From assembly GCF_028898845.1 (NCBI RefSeq), contig NZ_CP118574.1:7737001-7801000 (forward strand): a DNA stretch of 64,000 nucleotides, in the 5' to 3' direction. Below, in pieces: positions 26,642-35,306 of the stretch. The DNA is from Streptomyces sp. WZ-12 (GTDB lineage Bacteria > Actinomycetota > Actinomycetes > Streptomycetales > Streptomycetaceae). Position 1 is the first letter of the stretch. Each line of letters opens with the position of its first letter. The notes beneath the pieces were generated by a model. It was not told the DNA's origin. It saw only the letters and a list, made by a program, of their open reading frames with translations, and did not search any database. The position numbers were made by a program, and so were the translations under genes.

Positions 26642-28120
26642 GTGGGAGTGGGAACGGGGGGCGGTAGCGAGGGCGGTGACGGGTCAGTTGGGGGCGCGGT
26701 GGAGCGGCCGCTCAAGGAGACCGTCGCGCCCCTAGGCGCCGACCTGTACTTGGAGTTGAGCGGCCCCGGCTCCAAACGGGACCGGCTGATGCGCGCGCTG
26801 CGCGAGGCGATCGGCTCCGGCCGGCTGGCCCCCGGCACCCGGCTGCCCCCGTACCGCAGCCTCGCCAAGGACCTCGACCTCGCCCCGAACACCGTCGGCG
26901 CCGCCTACGGCGAACTCGTCGCCGAGGGCTGGCTGACGGCACGGCAGGGCTCCGGCACCCGCGTGGCCCGCCGCGGCATCCCGCTCCCGCCGCAGCGCAC
27001 CCACCGCACCGCGCCGCCGCCCCGGCGCCCCGCCCACGACCTGGCCCCCACCTCCCCGGACGCCGCGGAATTCCCCCGCGCCGCCTGGTTGGCCGCCACC
27101 CGCCGTGCCCTGGCCGCCGCCCCCAACGACGCCTTCGGTGTGGGCGATCCGCGCGGCCGGCTCGAACTGCGCACCCAGCTCACCGAGTACCTCGCCCGCG
27201 CCCGGGGCGTACGCACCGCGCCCCACCGGGTCGTCATCTGCACCGGGGTCGCCCAGGCGCTGTCCCTGCTCGGGTCGGTGCTGCCCGGCCCGGTGGCCGT
27301 CGAGTCCTACGGCCTGGACTTCCACCGCTCGCTGCTCGCCGCCGCCGGCCGGGACCTGGTCCCGCTTCCGGTCGACGACCACGGGGCCGAGGTCTTGGCA
27401 CTGCCCGCAACCGGCGCGGCCGCCGTACTCCTCACCCCGGCCCACCAGTTCCCCATCGGCGGCCCGCTCCACCCCGAGCGCCGCGCCGCCGTCATCGACT
27501 GGGCGCGCACCACCGGCGGACTGGTGCTGGAGGACGACTACGACGGCGAGTACCGCTACGACCGCGAGCCGGTCGGCGCCCTCCAGGGACTCGACCCGGA
27601 CCGCGTGGTCTACCTCGGCTCGCTCAGCAAGAGCCTGTCACCCGCGCTCCGGCTCGGCTGGATGGTGGTCCCCGACCACCTCGTCGACGCCCTCCTCGCC
27701 GCCAAGGGCCCGCGCGAACTGTGGTGCGGCGCCCTGGAACAGCTCGCCTTCGCCGACTTCCTCGCCAGCGGCGGCTACGACCGGCACCTCCGCCGCACCC
27801 GCCAGATATACCGGCGCCGTCGCGACCAACTCGTCGCCACCCTCGCCGCACACGCCCCGCACATCACGGTCACCGGCATCGCGGCCGGACTGCACGCCGT
27901 CCTCGAACTCCCGCCCGGCACCGAGCCGGAGACCCTCCGGGCCGCCGCCCGCCTGGGTCTGGCCGTCAACGGCCTCGCCCCCTACCGCTACCCCGACGGC
28001 CCGCTGCCCGCCCGGGACGGCCTGGTGCTCGGCTACGGGACCCCGCCGGAGCACGCCTTCACCGGGGCGCTCCAGGCCCTGTGCCTGGCCCTCCCGCCGG
28101 CGCCCGGGGCTAAGGGGTGA
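26642..28120 (+). CDS. MocR/PdxR-type regulator (GntR HTH fused to aminotransferase domain)
   Basis: About 492 residues. A GntR winged helix (about residues 30-90: RLMRALREAIGSGRLAPGTRLPPYRSLAKDLDLAPNTVGAAY and so on) is linked to a fold-type-I aminotransferase domain. The PLP lysine is in YLGSLSKSLSPALRLGWM, with LEDDYDGEYRY before it. MocR proteins use PLP-bound amines as effectors. GTG 26642 has GGGGGAG at ideal spacing; ATG 26624 is an alternative. The short divergent region toward the AhpD-like gene carries GCCCCA...TGGGGC arms (26582-26622), a possible operator. Confidence 0.92.
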   Translation: MGVGTGGGSEGGDGSVGGAVERPLKETVAPLGADLYLELSGPGSKRDRLMRALREAIGSGRLAPGTRLPPYRSLAKDLDLAPNTVGAAYGELVAEGWLTARQGSGTRVARRGIPLPPQRTHRTAPPPRRPAHDLAPTSPDAAEFPRAAWLAATRRALAAAPNDAFGVGDPRGRLELRTQLTEYLARARGVRTAPHRVVICTGVAQALSLLGSVLPGPVAVESYGLDFHRSLLAAAGRDLVPLPVDDHGAEVLALPATGAAAVLLTPAHQFPIGGPLHPERRAAVIDWARTTGGLVLEDDYDGEYRYDREPVGALQGLDPDRVVYLGSLSKSLSPALRLGWMVVPDHLVDALLAAKGPRELWCGALEQLAFADFLASGGYDRHLRRTRQIYRRRRDQLVATLAAHAPHITVTGIAAGLHAVLELPPGTEPETLRAAARLGLAVNGLAPYRYPDGPLPARDGLVLGYGTPPEHAFTGALQALCLALPPAPGAKG

Positions 28121-28151
28121 CCGCGCGGGCCCGCGCGCCGCGCCCGCGCCG

Positions 28152-28697
28152 TCACGCTCCCCTCGGGCCCTCGCCGCCTCCTTGCCAGGTCATCCCGACG
28201 CTCAGTACGTCGAGGCGGTGGGCCGCGGGGGCGGCGATCGCCAACTCCGGCCGCCACACGGCGAGTACCTGCGCCGACGGCGTGAACAGCGGGCCGGGCA
28301 GCGCGGTCGGGGAGTGCCACTCCCACGCGCTCACCAACTCCGGCTCCGCCGCATACGGCGTGCCCTCATGGCGGGTGACGAGCGCCGCCATCGTGATGCG
28401 GTGCAGACCGTGGACGTCGTCGTGCAGCATCGTGAAGACCCGGACGTCGTCCGGCTCGGCGCGCAGCCCGGTCTCCTCGCGCAGCTCGCGGGCCGCGGCG
28501 GACCGTACGCCCTCGCCCGGGTCGACCTTGCCACCGGGCAGTTCCCACGTCCCCGCCCGGTGCCGGCCGAGCAGGACCCGCCCGTCCGCATCCAGCACGA
28601 TCACGCCGACCCCGAACACGGCCTGCGCCTGCGGCGGTCGGTCACCGCGCTGCCGGCTGGTCACCGCGCCCGTGCCCCTGCCCGTCCCGCTGTCCAT
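28152..28697 (-). CDS. Nudix hydrolase
   Basis: 181 residues from ATG 28697 (AGAGGGACGGG before it). The Nudix box [24 protein letters not shown] spans about residues 55-78 with all catalytic Glu present. [28 protein letters not shown] before it is typical of MutT-like enzymes with 8-oxo-dGTP/CTP-pyrophosphatase likeness. The preferred nucleotide is not clear. It converges on the MocR gene. Confidence 0.93.
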   Translation of the reverse strand: MDSGTGRGTGAVTSRQRGDRPPQAQAVFGVGVIVLDADGRVLLGRHRAGTWELPGGKVDPGEGVRSAAARELREETGLRAEPDDVRVFTMLHDDVHGLHRITMAALVTRHEGTPYAAEPELVSAWEWHSPTALPGPLFTPSAQVLAVWRPELAIAAPAAHRLDVLSVGMTWQGGGEGPRGA

Positions 28698-29183
28698 CCC
28701 GTCCCTCTTTCGACTCCGTGAAGCGGCCCACCCCGGACCGGGCCGGGAACCATCCTCCCCACCTTCGCCCATAACTGCTGGTCACCTCCACCGATCCGGC
28801 CGAACTCGGTCGACGGCCGGCGCCGGGGCGGCGCGGAACGGGCCGCCCTCCGCGGCTCATTGGGGGCGGGGTGGGGGTGCGGCCCCGGCCGTGTTCGGAG
28901 CTGTGCGGGGAGTTGTGTGGGGTTGTGCCCGGTCCGTGGCCGGCTTGTGCCGGGGAGGGGTGCGGGTGCGGAGCGTCTCGTCCGGCCGGTTCCTCCGGAC
29001 ACTGCGTGGGCCTGGTCAGCACGTCCGGTGAGCGCGGCCGGCCGTCCGGCGACCACCCCCAGATCCGGCGATCATGTCCGGAAATCGCCTGCGGGGGAGG
29101 GCCGGACGCGATGTCCGCCGGTCGGCCGCGGGTCGGCCGTTCGGCTGAGCCGTCGCGGGCCGCCGCTTCCGTAACCTGCCGGA
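28698..29183. other. Divergent promoter region with repeated TCCGG words
   Basis: About 490 bases between the leftward Nudix gene and the rightward histidine kinase. No gene seen. The half nearest the kinase holds several TCCGG-centred words (TCCGGACA, GTCCGGTGAGC, GTCCGGCGAC, GATCCGGCGATC, GTCCGGAAATC) between 29010 and 29090. These could be sites for the response regulator, though no strict repeat emerges. Confidence 0.4.
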
Positions 29184-30524
29184 GTGGAACCTCATGCACC
29201 CCTTCCGCGCCGCGCCCGGTGGACGGCCACCGGCGCGCTGTCCCTGCTGCTGGTCCTGTTCTGGCTCGCCGACTGGGCGAGCGTCCAACCGCTGACCGGA
29301 TACCCGCACACCGTCGCGGACTTCGTCCCGCTCGCCACCGCGCCGTTCTTCGCGGCGCTGTTGTTGGTGCCCGACCGGTGGTTGACGGTGTCGCGCCGCG
29401 CCGCGCTCGCGGCGGCCGGCTCGTGGGCGGTGACCCTCGCGCTCGTCGCCCTGCCCACCCGGAGCGCGGCCGGGACGTGGGGCCTGCCGGAGACTGCGGC
29501 GCTGTTGGGCATCCTCCTGGCCACCGCCCGGCGGGCCGAACCGCCGCGCGCGGCCGTCGTCCTGTGCGTCGCGCTCGGCACCGCCGTCGTCGGGGGCCCG
29601 CTGCGGATGCGGCACTACGGGGACCTCGTCAACTACGCCTTCGTCCTCACCCTCGCCGTCGGCGCCGTGCTCGGCCTGGGCGTCTACCTGCGCGCCCTGG
29701 ACGCCCGCCGCGCCCGCGCCGTCGCCGCCGTCCGCCAGGGCGAACGGCTGGAACTCGCCCGCGATCTGCACGACTTCGTGGCGCACCACGTGACCGGCAT
29801 CGTCGTCCAGGCCCAGGCCGCCCGGACGATCCGGGCCACCGCCCCCGAGCAGGTCGACGCGATGCTGTTCGGCATCGAGCGGGCGGGGCTGGAGACGCTG
29901 GACTCGATGCGTCGCCTGGTCCGGGTACTGCGCGAGGAGGAGGGCCGCGGGGTGCGCCCCGGCGAGCTGTACGCCGCGCTCGCCGAACTGGCCGCCGACT
30001 TCTCGCGGCGCGGCGGCCCGGACGTCACGGTCCGGATCGCCGCCGACGCCCGCCGCGTCCGGCTCGCCCCCGAGATCGAGACCTCCGTCCAACGCGTGGT
30101 GCAGGAGGCGCTGACCAATGTGCGCCGCCACGCGCCCGGGGCGACCACGGTCGCCCTGCGCGCCGCCCTCCGGGGTCCGCAGCCGCGGTCGCAGTTGACC
30201 GTTGAGGTGCGCAACGGCCCGTCGGGCGAGCGGGGTGCCGCCGCGCCCGCCGGCGGCCGCGGCGGCTTCGGGCTGGTCGGGCTGCGGGAGCGCGCCGAGG
30301 CGGTGGGCGGCGCGCTGACCGCCGGGCCGTTGCCCGAGGGCGGCTGGCAGCTCACCGCGTCGTTCCCCGTACTGGACCAGGGGCCCACCGGGGGGCCGGA
30401 CGCCGGCGAGGGACCGGATGCGGACGAGGGGCCGGGCGCCGGCGACAGTCCGGGCACCGGTGACGCCCCCGGCGCCGCTGACCGGCCGGACGCCGGCGGT
30501 GGCGTGGCACGATCGGAGCCGTGA
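29184..30524 (+). CDS. NarL-type sensor histidine kinase
   Basis: A 446-residue membrane kinase. About five to six N-terminal helices (residues ~12-170) hold no large external sensor domain. A HisKA_3 dimerisation helix follows, with phospho-acceptor His196 in ELARDLHDFVAHHVTG. The HATPase has VVQEALTNVRRHAPGA (N-box) and GGFGLVGLRERAEAVGG (G-boxes). The last ~50 residues are a low-complexity Gly-Asp-Pro-Ala tail. The start is GTG 29184 with only weak ribosome-site support. It is coupled by GTGA overlap to its response regulator. The signal is unknown. Confidence 0.93.
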   Translation: MEPHAPLPRRARWTATGALSLLLVLFWLADWASVQPLTGYPHTVADFVPLATAPFFAALLLVPDRWLTVSRRAALAAAGSWAVTLALVALPTRSAAGTWGLPETAALLGILLATARRAEPPRAAVVLCVALGTAVVGGPLRMRHYGDLVNYAFVLTLAVGAVLGLGVYLRALDARRARAVAAVRQGERLELARDLHDFVAHHVTGIVVQAQAARTIRATAPEQVDAMLFGIERAGLETLDSMRRLVRVLREEEGRGVRPGELYAALAELAADFSRRGGPDVTVRIAADARRVRLAPEIETSVQRVVQEALTNVRRHAPGATTVALRAALRGPQPRSQLTVEVRNGPSGERGAAAPAGGRGGFGLVGLRERAEAVGGALTAGPLPEGGWQLTASFPVLDQGPTGGPDAGEGPDADEGPGAGDSPGTGDAPGAADRPDAGGGVARSEP

Positions 30525-31273
30525 GCGCTTCCCCCACCTCCCCGCCCGAGCCGGAGCCGGCGCACCGGGCCCGCGCGACCCGCGTCCTCATCGCCGACGA
30601 CCAGGAGATGGTCCGCACCGGCTTCCAACTGATCCTCGACGCCCAACCGGACATCGAGGTGATCGCCGAGGTCGCCGACGGCGCGGCCTGTGTGGAGGTC
30701 GCCCGGCGGCTCCGGCCCGACGTCTGCCTGGTGGACATCCGGATGCCCAAGCTGGACGGCCTGGACGTCACCCGGGCCCTCGCCGGACCGGACGCCGTCG
30801 ACCCCCTGCGGGTCGTGGTGGTGACCACCTTCGACCAGGACGACTACGTCTACGGCGCCCTCCAGGGCGGCGCCTGTGGCTTCCTCCTCAAGGACGCCGG
30901 CCCCGGCCTCCTGGTGGAGGCGGTCCGGGCCGCCGCCCGCGGCGACGCGCTGGTCTCCCCGTCGGTGACGGTACGGCTGCTGGAACGGCTGGGGTCGTAC
31001 CCGGGCACCGCCGCCGGCACCACGGACGACACCGGGCGCCCTCACCGACCCCAAGGGTCCACAGGGCCCCAAGGGCCGCTCACCGAACGGGAGATGGACG
31101 TCGCCAGGCTGGTGGCGCGGGGGCGCACCAACCAGGAGATCTGCCAGGAGCTCTATGTCTCCCTCGGCACCGTGAAGACGCACCTCGGCAGCATCCAGAC
31201 CAAACTGGGCGTCCGCAACCGGGTCGAGATCGCGGCCTGGGCCTGGGAAACGGGCGCGGTGCGGTCCCGTTGA
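30521..31273 (+). CDS. LuxR/NarL-family response regulator
   Basis: 250 residues. The receiver domain has VLIADDQEMVRTGF and the phosphorylated Asp72 in VCLVDIRMPKLDG, and then FLLKDAGP. A Gly/Thr/Pro linker follows, and then the C-terminal LuxR HTH LTEREMDVARLVARGRTNQEICQELYVSLGTVKTHLGSIQTKLGVRNR. Its GTG start overlaps the kinase TGA, so the two are made together. Targets are unknown; autoregulation through the upstream intergenic region is likely. Confidence 0.95.
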   Translation: MSASPTSPPEPEPAHRARATRVLIADDQEMVRTGFQLILDAQPDIEVIAEVADGAACVEVARRLRPDVCLVDIRMPKLDGLDVTRALAGPDAVDPLRVVVVTTFDQDDYVYGALQGGACGFLLKDAGPGLLVEAVRAAARGDALVSPSVTVRLLERLGSYPGTAAGTTDDTGRPHRPQGSTGPQGPLTEREMDVARLVARGRTNQEICQELYVSLGTVKTHLGSIQTKLGVRNRVEIAAWAWETGAVRSR

Positions 31274-31276
31274 CCG

Positions 31277-31296
31277 CCTCGGCCGATCGGCCGAGG
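31277..31296. terminator. 20-bp perfect palindrome after the response-regulator gene
   Basis: CCTCGGCCGATCGGCCGAGG begins 4 bases after the stop. It may be a terminator hairpin or a dimer-protein site controlling the following DUF418 gene. Confidence 0.55.
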
Positions 31297-31361
31297 GCCG
31301 CGGGGCAGCTCTGGCCGAACGGCAGAGGCCCGGGACACCCCCGCCGACCGACCGTGGTGGC

Positions 31362-32378
31362 ATGCAGCAGTCCACCACCGCAACACCGCCCGCGCCGGCC
31401 CGAACGCCGACGCCCGGCGCGCACCGCATCCGCGCCCTCGACGCCCTCCGCGGCTTCGCGCTGTGCGGCATCCTCCTGGTCAACATCCCGCAGATCACCG
31501 ACCTGCTCTTCGGGCCGCGGCCCGGCGTCCTGCACCCGGTCCGCGCGTTCCTGGACCTCACCGTCCAGGAACGCTTCTTCCCGATCTTCTCCTTCCTCTT
31601 CGGGATCAGCTTCGCGCTCTTCCTCGACGGCGCCGCCCGCCGCTCGGACCGGCCGCGGCTGCTCCTCGTACGGCGCCTGGTCGCCCTCGGCCTCCTCGGA
31701 GCGGCGCACCAACTCCTGCACCCCGGCGAGGCGCTCACCCCGTACGCGATCTTCGGCCTGCTCGTGCTGCTGCCCGCCACCTGGCTGCCCACCCCGGTCG
31801 TCCTGGTAGGCGGCGTCGGCCTCACCGTCGCCTCCGTGACGCTCGTCTCGGGCGGGCTCATCACCATCCCGGGCCTGTTCCTGCTCGGCCTCGCGGTCGC
31901 CCGCCTCGGCGTCCCGCGCGCCCTGGACCACCGCACCGGACGGCTCGCCGCGGTGCTCGCGGTGGCCGCGCCCGTCGCGGCGGCCGCGGTCTGGTGGCAG
32001 CACGCCACCGACCCCGGTGATCCGCACGCCACCCGGATCGCCGCGGGCGCCGGCCTCCTGGCCGCCGTCGCCTACGCGGTCGCCCTGCTTCTGCTGCTGC
32101 GCACCCGGCTCGGCCCGGCGCTCTCCGCCGTCCTCGAACCGCTCGGCCGCATGGCGCTCACCAACTACCTGACCGCGACCCTCCTCGTCGTCGCGGCCGC
32201 ACCGGTACTCGGCCTGCGCCACTCCCTCCACTGGGGCACCGCCATGGCGTTGGCACTGGCCATCCTCACCGCCCAGGTGCTGGCGAGCCGTTGGTGGTTG
32301 GCCCGCTTCCGCTACGGCCCGGCGGAGTGGTGCCTGCGCTGCGTCACCTGGTGGGAACGCGTGCCCAACCGCCGCTGA
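31362..32378 (+). CDS. DUF418-family membrane protein
   Basis: 338 residues with about nine to ten membrane helices. The N-terminal RIRALDALRGFALCGILLVNIPQI and FPIFSFLFGISFALFLDGAARR are the DUF418/YeiB pattern. The C-terminal LEPLGRMALTNYLTATLL and FRYGPAEWCLRCVTWW are also diagnostic. The function is unknown but related to membrane acyltransferase-like folds. It follows the two-component pair by 88 bases on the same strand and could be its target. Confidence 0.9.
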   Translation: MQQSTTATPPAPARTPTPGAHRIRALDALRGFALCGILLVNIPQITDLLFGPRPGVLHPVRAFLDLTVQERFFPIFSFLFGISFALFLDGAARRSDRPRLLLVRRLVALGLLGAAHQLLHPGEALTPYAIFGLLVLLPATWLPTPVVLVGGVGLTVASVTLVSGGLITIPGLFLLGLAVARLGVPRALDHRTGRLAAVLAVAAPVAAAAVWWQHATDPGDPHATRIAAGAGLLAAVAYAVALLLLLRTRLGPALSAVLEPLGRMALTNYLTATLLVVAAAPVLGLRHSLHWGTAMALALAILTAQVLASRWWLARFRYGPAEWCLRCVTWWERVPNRR

Positions 32379-32748
32379 CCTCGGGGGCGTTGCCCGTCGA
32401 CCCGGCGGGCGACCATCAGCCGCAGCCGCGCGAGGCTCCCAACGTTCCCGAAGCCGCCGGTGTTCCCCGCGCCCCGGTGCAACCAGCGGGCGGGGGCGCG
32501 CCCCCGTAACGACGGCGCACCCCCGCCGCCTTCCGGGACCGCAGCGGACGCACCGGAACCCCAGGAACTCTGGTGCCGTCATCCGCCGGCCACAACCACC
32601 CACCGCACGGGACTCGTTGGTCCCCGCCGCACCTCGCGCCCGCTCCTTATACTCGCCCGGCTCCCGAGTAGGCCACGGATGCCCGAAGGCGTGCACAAAG
32701 GAGTGAAGACCGGACTGCGGAATCGTTTCGGCGGGTGAGGCTCTCTGG
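32379..32748. other. Intergenic region with a hairpin, no gene seen
   Basis: A perfect 16-bp palindrome CGGGGGCGCGCCCCCG (32491-32506) can fold as a 6-bp stem and is a likely terminator for the DUF418 gene. The stretch after it is less GC-rich (around 32640-32740) and presumably carries the nuclease promoter. Confidence 0.55.
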
Positions 32749-33468
32749 GTGTTGACCAAAGCCTGGTGGCGCCGCGCAGCCACGACAACAGCCCTGATCA
32801 CCGCAGCAGTTCTCCCGGCCGTCTCCGCCACCGCCATAGCCGATCCCGCCCCGCCCCCCGCCCCGGCGCAGCAGGCACGGCCCGCCGGCACGACGTTCGC
32901 CGAGCCGCACAGCGGGCTTCCGGCGCCACCGGCCGTCGGCGTGGTGCGGACCGAACTCACCGGTCTGCCCGTCGCGTCACCGCACTCGATGAACGGCTAC
33001 AGCCGCGCGAAGTTCCCGCACTGGATCAAGCAGCACGGGGAGTGCGACACCCGCGAGGTGGTCCTCGCCCGGGACGGCGTGGACGTCAAGCAGGACGAGA
33101 AGTGCCGGGCCATCGCCGGGACGTGGTTCAGCGAGTACGACGCGAAGGTCTTCCACGCCTCCGGTCAGCTCGACATCGACCACATCGTGCCGCTGGCCAA
33201 CGCCTGGCGTTCCGGTGCCGACGACTGGACCACCCCCGAGCGCCGGGCGTTCGCCAACGACCTCGTGCACTCCCAACTGATCGCCGTGTCGGGCTCGTCC
33301 AACCGGCAGAAGGGCGACAAGTCCCCGGACCAGTGGGCCCCGCCGCGGCACGCCTACTGGTGCACCTACGCCCGCGCCTGGACCGACGTCAAACACCGCT
33401 ACCACCTGAACGTCACCGAGCCGGAGAAGGCGAAACTCGGCGAGATGCTGGACACCTGCGAAGAGTGA
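32749..33468 (+). CDS. Secreted HNH (GmrSD-C/DUF1524-like) nuclease
   Basis: 239 residues beginning GTG TTG. A signal peptide covers about residues 1-32 (AATTTALITAAVLPAVSATAIA), and a Pro/Ala linker follows. The nuclease domain has GQLDIDHIVPLANAWRSGADDW (DHIVPL is the HNH Asp-His core) and SGSSNRQKGDKSPDQWAPP (the family's N-R-x-K-G-x-K and W). Two Cys pairs could be disulfides in the exported protein. It likely degrades extracellular DNA. Its stop overlaps the GTG of the next small gene. Confidence 0.92.
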   Translation: MLTKAWWRRAATTTALITAAVLPAVSATAIADPAPPPAPAQQARPAGTTFAEPHSGLPAPPAVGVVRTELTGLPVASPHSMNGYSRAKFPHWIKQHGECDTREVVLARDGVDVKQDEKCRAIAGTWFSEYDAKVFHASGQLDIDHIVPLANAWRSGADDWTTPERRAFANDLVHSQLIAVSGSSNRQKGDKSPDQWAPPRHAYWCTYARAWTDVKHRYHLNVTEPEKAKLGEMLDTCEE

Positions 33469-33758
33469 CCACCTCCGATCGCGACCGGCTCACCGACCGG
33501 GTCACGGCCGGTCCCGGCGGTGCGATGACGGTTCAGGTCGGCGTGATCACCGGCGAGCTGACCGTCACCACCACCGACCTGGGTGACGGCACGGCCGCCG
33601 TCGTCATCCACCACACCGGCGCCGAAGACCGCTACGACCTCGAAGGCGGTCCGGTACGCATCCCGCCGACGGGTATCGCCGCGCTCCACCGGGCGGTGCT
33701 CGACGCCGTGCGCACCGGCGGTGCCGCGCATGTGCCCGGCACCGGGTCCGCGCTCTAG
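33465..33758 (+). CDS. Small hypothetical protein coupled to the nuclease gene
   Basis: 97 residues from GTG 33465, which overlaps the nuclease stop (GTGA), or 77 from ATG 33525, where protein-like sequence begins (TVQVGVITGELTVTTTDLGDG). It is beta-rich at first, then has a terminal helix TGIAALHRAVLDAVRTGG. There is no signal peptide, so it is probably cytoplasmic. An immunity role toward the nuclease is conceivable but the nuclease is exported. No family is recognised. Confidence 0.7.
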   Translation: MTTSDRDRLTDRVTAGPGGAMTVQVGVITGELTVTTTDLGDGTAAVVIHHTGAEDRYDLEGGPVRIPPTGIAALHRAVLDAVRTGGAAHVPGTGSAL

Positions 33759-34022
33759 TCCCCTGTCCGCTAAGGGAGTTCGGCCCCGCGGCCGTGCTCC
33801 CGTGTCCGGCGCCGCTCCGACCGGGGCGGCGCCGAAACCCTTCCCGTCCGCCGCCCCGCGCGGGTCCTCCTCCGGCGCCCGCCGCGGGGGCGCTGCGTAA
33901 GTTCTCCATGCCCTCAGGGATACCAGCGGCCACTGACAGCGCCCCCTTCTTCGCACCCGCGAAGAAGATTGATCGAGGGGGAGTTGAAGGGGGAGGGGCG
34001 GAGGGGCCACCTCCTCTTGCCG

Positions 34023-34454
34023 TCAGGCCGGGAAGCGGCGGACGTACCGCTTCTGCCAGGGGGTTTCCACCGCGTGCCGGTCGTAGTGGCGGCGGACGAA
34101 CGCCACCGCGCCCTCGGCCGGGACGCCGTCCAGGATGGCAAGGCAGGCCAGGGCCGTGCCGGTGCGGCCGCGGCCGCCGCCGCAGGCGAGTTCGACGCGT
34201 TCCTCCGCCGCCCGTTCCCACGCCGCGGTCAGCGCCTGGTGGGCCTCCTCGCGGTTGCTCGGCAGGCGGAAGTCGGGCCAGCGCAACCACGTGGATTCCC
34301 ACGGGACTTCGGGGGGCCTGCGGCCCAGGAGGTAGACGCCGTAGGCGGGTTGGGGGCCGTCGGGGAGCGGGTGGCGCAGGCCGCGGCCGCGGATCAGGCG
34401 ACCGGAGGGCAGTCGCAGGACCCCGGGCGAGGCGGCGTTCCAGGTTTCCGGCAT
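34023..34454 (-). CDS. Protein-tyrosine-phosphatase-like protein
   Basis: A 143-residue compact phosphatase. The signature C-x5-R is in ACGGGRGRTGTALACLAIL (Cys91, Arg97), with a preceding general-acid candidate in WLRWPDF (Asp61). Family members act on phosphotyrosine or phosphoinositides; here the substrate is unknown. Gly replaces the His usually before Cys, so the class is atypical. Single gene. Confidence 0.85.
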   Translation of the reverse strand: MPETWNAASPGVLRLPSGRLIRGRGLRHPLPDGPQPAYGVYLLGRRPPEVPWESTWLRWPDFRLPSNREEAHQALTAAWERAAEERVELACGGGRGRTGTALACLAILDGVPAEGAVAFVRRHYDRHAVETPWQKRYVRRFPA

Positions 34455-34661
34455 CCGTTCACCCTAGGTCGGGAGAGGGGGAGTTGGTGGGGAGTCCGGG
34501 CACTGGGGTGGGCGCCGGATTGCGGGGAGGGCGCCGGGGGCGCGTTGCGGGGCGCGATGGATTCGCAACTGGGAAGATATCGGCAATCGCAATCGTGCCA
34601 TTAACCGACCGTAGCGTTGGTGGATGAGTTCTGTGACGATGTACGGTCCCGGAACACGAGG

Positions 34662-34698
34662 GTGGCCCTGGCAAGGCGGGAACCGGAGCCAGGGCCAC
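34662..34698. other. Hairpin in the leader of the 34733 gene
   Basis: GTGGCCCTGGC and GCCAGGGCCAC pair perfectly (11 bp) around a 15-base loop, ending 35 bases before the ATG. It could be an attenuator or a protein site; no terminator role is obvious because no gene precedes it on the plus strand. Confidence 0.5.
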
Positions 34699-34732
34699 TC
34701 ATGCGCATCTCGTCTCGATCGAGGAGGAACTG

Positions 34733-35062
34733 ATGCCCCCTGACCGAACATTCCACTGGAACCTGAAGGAGCCCCAGTTGAAGCGATACGAAGCTAACAT
34801 CCCTCGCAGGGGCCCGGTTGAAACCGGATACCGGCGTGACTTCCCGGTCAACGCCCGTGTTGACGCCCCGTTCCGGGCCCGGTTCGCCATCCGGTGCGAT
34901 GTGCAACTCGCCGTTCCGCTGGGCGCGTTCCTCGCGATTCCGTACCTGGGGAACGTCCTGGTGCACGGTGCCGACCCCCGCTGGCTGCCCGCCGTCGCGC
35001 TGGTCGCATGGGCCGGGGTCGGTCGGCCCCGGCTCCGCCACCAGCACCGACGCGCCGGCTGA
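34733..35062 (+). CDS. Small hypothetical protein
   Basis: A 109-residue protein with GAGGAACTG placing a good ribosome site before ATG 34733. The first half is basic (FHWNLKEPQLKRYEANIPRRG). The second half is hydrophobic (VQLAVPLGAFLAIPYLGNVLV and LPAVALVAWAGVG, possibly two membrane segments) and ends RHQHRRAG. No family is recognised. It is flanked by two large hairpins and precedes the XRE-regulator gene on the same strand. Confidence 0.6.
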   Translation: MPPDRTFHWNLKEPQLKRYEANIPRRGPVETGYRRDFPVNARVDAPFRARFAIRCDVQLAVPLGAFLAIPYLGNVLVHGADPRWLPAVALVAWAGVGRPRLRHQHRRAG

Positions 35063-35125
35063 CGGGGCGCGGCGGGGAGCTGCCCGTTCTCGGGATGACG
35101 CGCTCGGACGGTGGTCCGAGACCTG

Positions 35126-35168
35126 GGTCCGCCGCGGTGCCGGAGCCCTTCCGGCGCCGCGGCGGACC
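35126..35168 (+). terminator. Long hairpin terminator
   Basis: GGTCCGCCGCGG (35126-35137) pairs with CCGCGGCGGACC (35157-35168). The stem continues inward through six more pairs including one wobble, giving an 18-bp stem and a short loop, 64 bases after the small gene. Confidence 0.75.
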
Positions 35169-35306
35169 ACCCGGCCCGGTGTCGGGGTCGTGCCGCGATG
35201 CCGAACGGCCGCGGGGCCCGGCCCCGATGCCGGCCCGGCAAACCGCACATCGCCCATTTCTGCGGCGAGTTCACGGTGGCAACTGCCCCCAGAAGGATTA
35301 CAGCTC

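Noticed and set aside
29684..32032. 782-residue minus-strand open frame
   Set aside because: Antisense to the coupled histidine kinase, response regulator and DUF418 genes; composition is Ser/Arg/Pro-rich as expected for a shadow frame.
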